Source: Delphinus delphis (lineage: Eukaryota; Chordata; Mammalia; Artiodactyla; Delphinidae). From it: DNA of 64,000 bases. The translations under genes and the position numbers were made by a program. Below the pieces are notes generated by a model. The model saw only the letters and a list, made by a program, of their open reading frames with translations. It did no database searches and was not told the DNA's origin. This document shows, one piece after another, positions 56,596 through 64,000 of this stretch. The stretch is from the NCBI RefSeq assembly GCF_949987515.2, contig NC_082689.1:67021746-67085745 (forward strand), written 5' to 3'. How positions within the stretch are numbered: the first letter of the stretch is position 1; each line of letters opens with the position of its first letter.

Positions 56596-58325
56596 AAGGC
56601 TTCACAGGTGAATTCTACCAAACATTTAGAGAAGAGCTAACACCCATCCTTCTCAAACTCTTCCAAAAAATTGCAGAGGAAGGAACACACCCAAACTCAT
56701 TCTATGAGGCCACCATCACCCTGATACCAAAACCAGACAAAGATACTACAAAAAAAGAAAATTACAGACCAATAACACTGATGAACACAGAGGTAAAAGT
56801 CCTCAACAAAATACTAGCAAACAGAATCCAACAACACATTAAAAGGATCATACACCATGATCAGTGGGATTTATCCCAGGGATGCAAGGATTCTTCAATA
56901 TACACAAACCAATCAGTGTGATACATCATATTAACAAACTGAAGAACAAAAACCATATGATCATCTCAATAGATGCAGAAAAAGCTTTTGACAAAATTCA
57001 ACACCAATTTATGATAAAAACTCTCCAGAAAGTGGGCATAGAGGGAACCTACCTCAACATAATAAAGGCCATATACAACAAACCCACAGCAAACATCATT
57101 CTCAATGGTGAAAAACTGAAAGCATGTCCTCTAAGATCAGGAACAAGAAAAGGATGTCCACTCTTGCCACTATTATTCAACATAGTTTTGGAAGTCCTAG
57201 CCATGGCAATCAGAGAATGAAAGGAAATAAAAGGAATCCAAATTGGAAAAGAAGAAGTAAAACTGTCACTGTTTGCAGATGACATGATACTATACATAGA
57301 TAATCCTAAAGATGCCACCAGAAAACTACTAGAGCTAATCAATGAATTTGGTAAAGTTGAGGGATACAAAATTAATGCACAGAAATCTCTTGCATTCCTA
57401 TACACTAAAAACAAAAGATCAGAAAGAGAAATTAAGGAAACAATCCCATTAACCATTGCAACAAGAAGAATAAAATACTTAGGAATAAACCTACCTAAAG
57501 GAGGTAAAAGACCTGTACTCAGAGAAGTATGGGACACCAATGAAAGAAATCAAAGATGACACAAACAGATGGAGAGATATACCATGTTCTTGGATTGGAA
57601 GAATCAATACTGTGAAAACGACTATACTACCCAAAGCAATCTACAGATTCAATGCAAACCCTATCAAATTACCAATGGCATTTTTTACAGACCTAGAACA
57701 AAAAATCTTAAAATTTGTATGGAGATACAAAAGACCCCGAATAGCCAAAGCAGTCTTGAGGGAAAAAAAACAGAGCTGGAGGAATCAAACTCCTTGACTT
57801 CAGACTATACTACAAAGCTACAGTAATCAAGACACTATGGTACTGGCACAAAAACAGAAATATAGATCAAAGGAACAAGATAGAAAGCCCAGAGATAAAC
57901 CCACGCACCTATGGTCAACTAATCTATGACAAAGGAGGCAAGGATATACAATGGAGAAAAGACAGTCTCTTCAATAAGTGGTGCTGGGAAAACTGGACAG
58001 CTACATGTAAAAGAATGAAATTAGAACACTCCCTAACAGCATACAGAAAAATAAACTCAAAATGGATTAAAGACCTAAATGTAAGACTGGACACTTTAAA
58101 ACTCTTAGAGGAAAACATAGGCAGAACACTCTATGACATAAATCACAGCAAGATCTTTTTTGATCCACCTCCTAGAGTAATAGAGATAAAAACAAAAATA
58201 AACAAATTGGACCTCATGAAACTTAAAAGCTTTTGCACAGCAAAGGAAACCATAAACAAGATGAAAAGACAACCCTCAGAATAGGAGAAAATATTTGCAA
58301 TTGACTGACAAAGGATTAATCTCCA

Positions 58326-58382
58326 AAATATATAAACTGCTCATAAATATATAAACTGCTCATAAATATATGAGCTGCTCAT
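58326..58382. repeat. 19-bp tandem triplication in L1 ORF2
   Basis: Three units of AAATATATAAACTGCTCAT follow one another (58326, 58345, 58364), the third with two changes. Other L1s here have a single unit. The extra 38 bp shifts the frame. Confidence 0.95.
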
Positions 58383-59110
58383 GCAGCTCAATATCAAAAA
58401 AACAACCCAATCCAAAAATGGGCAGAAGACCTAAATAGACATTTTTCCAAAGAAGACATACAGATGACCAAGAGGCACATGAAAAGATGCTCAATATCAC
58501 TAATTATTAGAGAAATGCAGATCAAAACTACAATGAGGTATCACCTCACACCAGTTAGAATGGGCATCATCAGAAAATCTACAAACAAAAAATGCTGGAG
58601 AGGGTGTGGAGAAAAGGGAACTCTCTTGCACTGTGGTGGGAATATAAACTGATACAGCCACTATGGAGAACAGTTTGGAGTTTCCTTAAGAAACTAAAAA
58701 TAGAATTACCATATGACCCAGCAATCCCACTACTGGGCATATACCCAGAGAAAACCATAATTCAAAAAGATACATGCACCCCAATGTTCATTGCAGCACT
58801 ATTTACAATAGCCAGGTCATGGAAGCAACCTAAATGCCCATTGACAAATGAATAGATAAAGATGATGTGGTATATATATACAATGGAATATTACTCAGCC
58901 ATAAAAAGGAACGAAATTTGGTCATTTGTAGAGACGTGGATGGACCTAGAGACTGTCATAGAGAGTAAGTCAGAAAGAGAAAAACAAATATTGTATATTA
59001 ACGCATACATGTGCAACCTAGAAAAATGGTACGGATGAACCGGTTTGCTAGGCAGAAATAGAGACACAGATGTGGAGAACAAATGCATGGACACCAAGTG
59101 GGAAAGCAGT

Positions 59111-59133
59111 GGGGGGTGGGGGGTGGTGGTGGG
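59111..59133 (+). other. G-quadruplex-forming tract in L1 3' UTR
   Basis: It consists of runs of G6, G6, G2, G2 and G3 separated by single T, in the L1 3' UTR. A G-rich polypurine/quadruplex tract at this place is a known feature of mammalian L1s. Confidence 0.8.
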
Positions 59134-59562
59134 ATGAATTGGGAGATTGGGACTGACATATATACACTAATATGTATAAAGTAGATAACTAATAAGAAGC
59201 TGCTGTATAGCACACGGAACTCCACTTCGCTGTACAGTAGAAACTAACACAACATTGTAAAACAACTATTCCTCAATGAAAAAAAGAAAAAAAAAAAAAG
59301 AGACGGGAGAAATACACAGGGAAAAGGTCATATGAAGAAGGCAGTTATTGTAATGATGCATCTACAAACCAAGGAAAAGCAAGGATTGCTGGTTGTCACC
59401 AGAAGCCAGGATGGGAGGCATGGGACAGATTTTCCCTCACAGCCCTCAGAGGAACCAATCTTGTTGACTTCTAGCCTCCAGAAGCACAAGATAGTAAATT
59501 TCTGTTGTATTAAGCCACATAATTTGTGTTGCTTTGTTACAACAGCCCTAGGAACCTAATAG

Positions 59563-60849
59563 AATAGTAAATAAACGCACTGTGAGTTTTATATATAATT
59601 TGCCACTCTGTAATATCAAGTGATTTTCTTACAGATACAAAACCCTAGGAACTTGTAAAAATACATATTTTTGGCTATGCTTTTCTGGAATATGGCAAGT
59701 TATTTCATACCATTATCAGCATCTCTATTTTCATCTGATGTTTCAGCCAAATAGATGACTAGAAAGTTAAGTATTTGAATTGATTCCCTCAGTAAATATT
59801 AAACGCTTACCAGGTACCAGATATCAGACTAGGTACAAGGGATAAAACTATGAATAAGAACAGCTCTTTCCTTAAGAAACTTACCATTATCACAATAGTT
59901 ATAATACAATAATGGTGATGATGGGAAAGTAGCACAGATTGCTATGGGAAGACAGAGGAGGGGCACCTAAAACCAATGAGAGATCAGGAAAATCATCCAG
60001 TTGTGATGTGCACAATTTAATTGTATAGGAGTGACATATCAGCTGATTTGTCTCACAACTAAGTATGTAACAGAACTGAGATCCCAACCCAGGATCTCTT
60101 ACCCAAACGTCTTTCTACATCACCACACCACTTTGGTTTCTTCATGTGCAAAAATGAAGATAATATTACTCCTTAAAGCTTTTGTGAAGATTAAATAAAA
60201 CTTATGAAGCACACTGGACTGATGCCTGGTCCTGGCAGACCTTACTAATGTCCACCAGACTCTGGTTCTTTTACCTGTCCTGGATCTTAGTCTATCCTGA
60301 CTAATACACTGGTCCATAATACATGCTCCACAAATTTTCTTCTCTCCTTTGACAATAATATAGAGCACAGGGTGATAGAAATAAGCTTTAAATTAAAAAA
60401 AATTTAAAATTTAGGGCATGAATTTCCCAGCTGCATGTAATATATTCTTATTCCAGGTTCTGAGACAAACCAAAAGCAGCTTATGATAGTTGAGAAAGTC
60501 ACTATGCCCTAAGACCAGCTGAAATGAAAAATCCATTCGCTGTCAGAAAAAAGTCACCTCTCGTTAAAGATCATTTCTTTCATTCTTCCAAACCAAATTA
60601 TTTAAGGTCAAAAATAGCAAAAGAACCTTATGAAAAAACATATAAATGCTAAAAATCCCAGCTTGAGGTTTCGGCAACTATTCTTAACATACCTTCAGAG
60701 GGTTTGACTGTCATTACTACAAATAGAAGACTTCCAGGAAGGCATTATTCAACAAAAAGAAGTCTTTTATTTTCTCTACAAATCTGGGACATGGGGAGAA
60801 AGATGAGAGTAAATATAATTCCAAGTTTTCCACTCAAACAAATCTAAAT
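59563..60849. other. Mostly unique DNA with L2/MIR-like traces
   Basis: An antisense L2-like piece is visible near 59785-59890 ('aaacgcttaccaggtaccag ... ttccttaagaaacttacc'). MIR-like phrases occur near 60050-60240. Both are too diverged for firm limits. No gene is seen. Confidence 0.45.
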
Positions 60850-61400
60850 GCTCCTGCCTAGCATTCAACGTCTTGATGATATGTTCTCATTTGCTAACTA
60901 ACCGCATTTCCCACTTTTTTTTTCCAGCATAGACTCCATTTTCATCGTCTCCTCAGAGTCCACAAACAAGCCATATTCATGCTTTCTTTATGCCTTTATC
61001 CATTTGCCTGAAATGCTCTTTTCTCTTACTTGGAGAATGGGCTCTAGGTCCGCTTCCTGTAATTGTATTCTGTCCTCTAAGATTCAATGCTTTTAAAAAA
61101 ATTATTGATTTGCTTTTATTTTACCTTTTAAAAAAATTGAGATATAATTGAAATATAACATTATATTAGTGTCAGGTGTACAACACAATATATGTACATA
61201 TTGCAAAATGATCACCATGATAAGTTTAGTTAACATTCATCAATACTTTGTATGGCTAGTAATTTTGTCTCTTATCCGAACTATGGGTTCTCAAGAACAG
61301 GAATGGTCTTTTACAGTTCACCTCCACCTCCTCAAAGCTCTGGTACAGTACTGAGCACACCATCAGCAGTAAATAAATACTTCTTGCTTGATTGGTTTGT
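60850..61400 (+). repeat. L2 LINE end, split by an antisense L1MA fragment
   Basis: The left part has 'tttgcctgaaatgctcttttctc' and 'tctgtcctctaagattcaatgc'; the right part (61246-61400) has AAGAACAGGAATGGTCTTTT, 'tctggtacagtactgagcac' and AAATAAATACTTCTTGCTTG. These are consecutive parts of L2. An L1 fragment lies between them. Confidence 0.65.
61095..61245 (-). repeat. L1MA-like 3' end (antisense) nested in L2
   Basis: The antisense L1MA terminus reads 'attgagatataattgaaatataacattatattagtgtcaggtgtacaac', then 'attgcaaaatgatcaccatgataagtttagttaacattcatc', starting with T/A-rich tail sequence. Confidence 0.8.
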
Positions 61401-62157
61401 AAGTGCATGTGGAGATGGTTGGGTAATGCAGTTTGAGGAAGAATGATAGAAAATTGAAGAGGTTCCAACAGAAGGACTTGTGACAGAAGTCAGAATTAGT
61501 GTCTAGGGGTGTGTGGAGGGCTTGAACATCATCCTCCGCAGTCGTTTAAAGCTGAGTATTAACAATTAGTGACCATTGGACAGTGGGCAGTAGGATAACT
61601 GCCTCACAGAAAATGAAAGCAGGCGATAAAGCACTTCAAAAACTTTCCTGCTTTGGAATAGCTCTGGTGGCTAGCGAAAGAGGCCCTGAAAATGATACTG
61701 TTCCCATGTTAAACATTAGACATTGCATTCTCCGCTGTCATCTCCACTTTTGGGAAGTAGATACATGATCTGTGGCTATACTGTATGTGCTATTTCATTT
61801 TACTACCCAAACTGTCATCTAAGTTATGGATACAGCACAAAGATGTTTTATGTAACAATGGAGTGTCAGTTAGTTAATAATGTTGTGATACATACTCATG
61901 TGAAGTGTATTAGCACCAATAAATAGTAATAAATATTTAAGATGTTTGGGCAGGTTTTTCTCAGCTGCCTAGTTGTACTGTAATATCCTGTATCCTGTTA
62001 TGAAAGTAGTTTTCAGGTATATTATGTTAAACCAGGTGTTGAGCTAGATTTCACATTCCTAAAAAGGAAAGGTCACACGGTAGACAGAGCCATGAACTGA
62101 GGGGTTTGAGTAGAAGCAGAGGAAGGAAGGATTGAAGTAGCTGTTACATTGACCTCA
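61401..62157. other. Unique AT-rich DNA
   Basis: No gene or firm repeat. Confidence 0.45.
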
Positions 62158-62620
62158 GTTTATTCATTTGAAAAGTATCTCTTATATGCCAGGTACTGTT
62201 CCACACACTGAGGAGCTACAGGTGAACAAGACAGACACCCTCTGCAACCATGGTGCTTATGTTCCATTTGGGGTGATAGACAATCAATAAATGAATTAAT
62301 GATAAAGACAGATTCAGACAGTGATTGATGCTATGAAGAAAATAAAACAGGGTGTTGTAATAGAGTGAGGGAAGTGTTGACGAAGAAAGACTGTCTGGAG
62401 AGGTGACATGTAAGCAGAGGCCTAAATGACACAGGGGAGCTGCGCTGCCTTAATGTGGGGGAAGAGTGTCCCAGCAAAGCCCTTTAGGCTGCACTGAGCT
62501 TAGTATGTTTTTGTCTGAGGAACAGAAGGCAGGCCAGTGTGATAGGAGCCTGGTGAAGGACACAGGAATGAAGCGGATGGGTCAGACCTGTAGGCCATGG
62601 GGAAGAGTTGGGCTTTAGTT
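62158..62620 (-). repeat. L2 LINE 3' end (antisense)
   Basis: The reverse L2 order is extensive: TATATGCCAGGTACTGTTCC, 'gagctacaggtgaacaagacagac', 'gatgctatgaagaaaataaaacagggtg', 'gaggtgacatgtaagcagagg', 'ggcaggccagtgtgataggagcc', 'gtaggccatgg'. Confidence 0.8.
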
Positions 62621-64000
62621 TAATTAAAGATCGGACCCCTCACTACTGTTTTACTGATGCTGGTAGTACCTGAACATATTCCACCTGCTCCTACGTTGTA
62701 GTTTCAGGTCCGTGTTCTCTCCTTTCTCTTGTCCTAGCTGCTGTTCCAAGGACTCCATCATCTTTCAAACAGAAAGACTTAATGTCTTTGACTGATTATT
62801 TGGAGAAAACACATACCCTGTGTTTTGCATGAGTCTTTCCTTACAAAGTATACTTGGTCCTCATGTGTGGTTATTCTGCAACAAATGGTGTACTAGTTAT
62901 GGCACAAAAATCTGAATGTGAGAAGCTGCATTTCATCTCTTATGGTGTTGGTGCCAGGGCCAACTTATCCATGTGGCGCAGTGCCTAAGGCCCACAATAC
63001 TCTATTTAAAACATAAAAATGTTTCAATATATTTTAAAAATCAGAAGAAATAAATGAACTTTTACCTTAGAGAATACAAGTAATATTAATATATTTATTT
63101 TTATGCCAATGCAGTCATAAAATATAATTTAAAATATTTTTATGGAAGAAGAGGCCCATGAAGGCAAAGTGTCTAGGGTCCAATGCAGCCCTTGTTGGTG
63201 CTTATGTGATAATAAATACCAACGTACTGTTTAGTCTTCAATACAATTATTGTTTGCACAGAAAAACATTTTATTTTGTTCATTCTAGTTTAATCATTTA
63301 ATAGACTCTAAACTCTTTGAATAGTAAACCCGTAACAGTGAAAAAATTTTGTATATCCCATAGGTGTACATTTATTTATAATATATATATTATCTACTAC
63401 TGTACTGTTATATTGTATGAAATATAACATATAGTTATAAGTATATAAATAGAAGATTTTAAAGTCTAGATTAAAGGTGAAATAATGTTTAAATAATTTT
63501 CAAGTTACTAATGATACATAAAATCTTTGCTCTTAAAGTTATTGATAATTATTTTTAATGAAAACCATATAATTGAACATGCTGAAATTCTATGAAAGTT
63601 TTATTTTAACATTTAGTAATATGAAAGTCAAGTTAAAGGTTCAACTTTTTAAACTTGGTTTTAAAGGCTAACAAAACTGAAGAAGATACTTACAAAAAAT
63701 GTTATATTCCAATGAAATGAGTACATCAAGGGAAATACTTAGGAAATCATGATACCCATTTTTCAATTCCATCTACCAATTACACAAACAGTTTTTGAAA
63801 TTCAGCAACTTGGTGTCTTCTTGAGTAAAAGCCACTTGTTTCTGACACCTAATCAGAAGTTGTTGCATTGTTACACTTTTAGCAAGATCCACTGAAATCT
63901 TCAGAAGATTGTTAAACAGATTGTAAAATTATTTTTTAAAATAAAGAGCAGTCATGAGAGTATTTATAGTTGGCATATTTACATCTGCTGTTAAAATGAA
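62621..64000. other. Unique AT-rich DNA to window end
   Basis: No gene or firm repeat in about 1.4 kb. Two partly similar stretches, 'gtgcctaaggcccacaat' (about 62981) and 'gtgtctagggtccaatg' (about 63170), flank AT-rich DNA and may belong to one unassigned old repeat. Confidence 0.4.

Larger units (their letters stand above)
55083..59021 (+). pseudogene. L1 ORF2 remnant with intact endonuclease motifs, third L1
   Basis: The ATG at 55083 reads MVIGTYISIITLNVNGLNAP and stops at a TAG near 55167. The next open piece (55245-55808, 187 residues) contains the rest of the APE-type endonuclease with its signatures in order: NIYAPN, GDFNTS, RIDHI and SDHNA. The next pieces give the linker (55928-56489) and RT fingers/palm (56864-57220, with [13 protein letters not shown]). 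The catalytic box F-A-D-D-M is intact near 57270-57284. The cysteine motif lies near 58590-58635 ([14 protein letters not shown]). The family stop ends at 59021. At least five frame breaks prevent a full-length ORF2p. Confidence 0.9.
54054..59297 (+). mobile_element. Nearly full-length L1 LINE (third)
   Basis: The element starts about 65 bases before ORF1, so only the end of the 5' UTR is present. It carries ORF1 (54120-55024), ORF2 (55083-59021) and a 3' UTR with a G-rich tract, then an A-rich tail ending near 59297. The target duplication is AAGAGAAGGG / AAGAGACGGG at 54044-54053 and 59298-59307. It is the least mutated L1 here, but both ORFs are broken, and a small retrosequence (56496-56579) and a 19-bp triplication (58326-58382) disrupt ORF2. 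Confidence 0.95.
53884..59562 (+). repeat. MLT-like (MaLR) LTR split by an L1
   Basis: The left part (53884-54053) has TGTTATGGTTTGATCTGTC, 'gtggatgtgaccttatttcaaaatagggtc', 'gtcattagggtgaaccctaatgc' and 'gtccttataagaagag'. The right part (59298-59562) has 'ttccctcacagccctcagaggaacc', 'ttgacttctagcctccag', 'aatttctgttgtattaagccac' and 'gctttgttacaacagcccta'. Together they make one old LTR-type element of the MaLR pattern. The third L1 lies between. Confidence 0.75.

Overview
This window is mammalian nuclear DNA, most likely from a cetacean or a close cetartiodactyl. The main evidence is seven copies of the tRNA-derived SINE family that begins GGCTTCCCTGGTGG (CHR-type SINEs of whales, hippos and ruminants), together with cetartiodactyl-style L1 LINEs and a short mariner MITE with a TTGGGTTGGCC terminus. 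No BovB or Bov-tA repeats were noticed in 64 kb, which argues against a ruminant; the species assignment is inference. I find no intact protein-coding gene. Long open frames are either fragments of L1 ORF1/ORF2, frames through the low-complexity tract at 37951-38776, or AT-rich chance frames.

Layout. 1-11445: mostly unique AT-rich DNA with old L1M, MIR and L2 pieces, two CHR SINEs, a palindromic DNA transposon and one candidate terminal exon near 5899-6120. 11446-19616: a full-length L1 that carries an extra L1 3' end inside a single target-site duplication, and hosts a mariner MITE and a SINE. 20058-25606: a second L1 with its 5' end but without its 3' end, with a SINE in its 5' UTR. 25880-27850: an ancient L1 with the inverted-5' structure of twin priming. 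27850-33933: unique DNA with MIR, L2 and CR1/L3-like relics. 33934-36493: a deleted endogenous retrovirus on the minus strand with two LTRs and a 5-bp target duplication, inserted in a MIR. 37951-38776: an 826-bp polypyrimidine tract. 38777-53883: unique DNA with three SINEs, a MER3-like hAT element, L2, MIR and MER20 relics. 53884-59562: an MLT-like LTR split by a third, nearly full-length L1, which itself holds a tiny processed retrosequence with a perfect target duplication. 59563-64000: unique DNA with L2 and L1MA relics.

Nothing here works as an operon or a pathway. The content is a stratigraphy of nested insertions: MIR and L2 oldest, then L1M, hAT and MLT elements, then the ERV, cetartiodactyl L1s and mariner, then SINEs and the small retrosequence. 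Repeat family names are from recognition by eye, so old-family labels (L1M, MLT, CR1/L3) are approximate, as are boundaries not fixed by target-site duplications.
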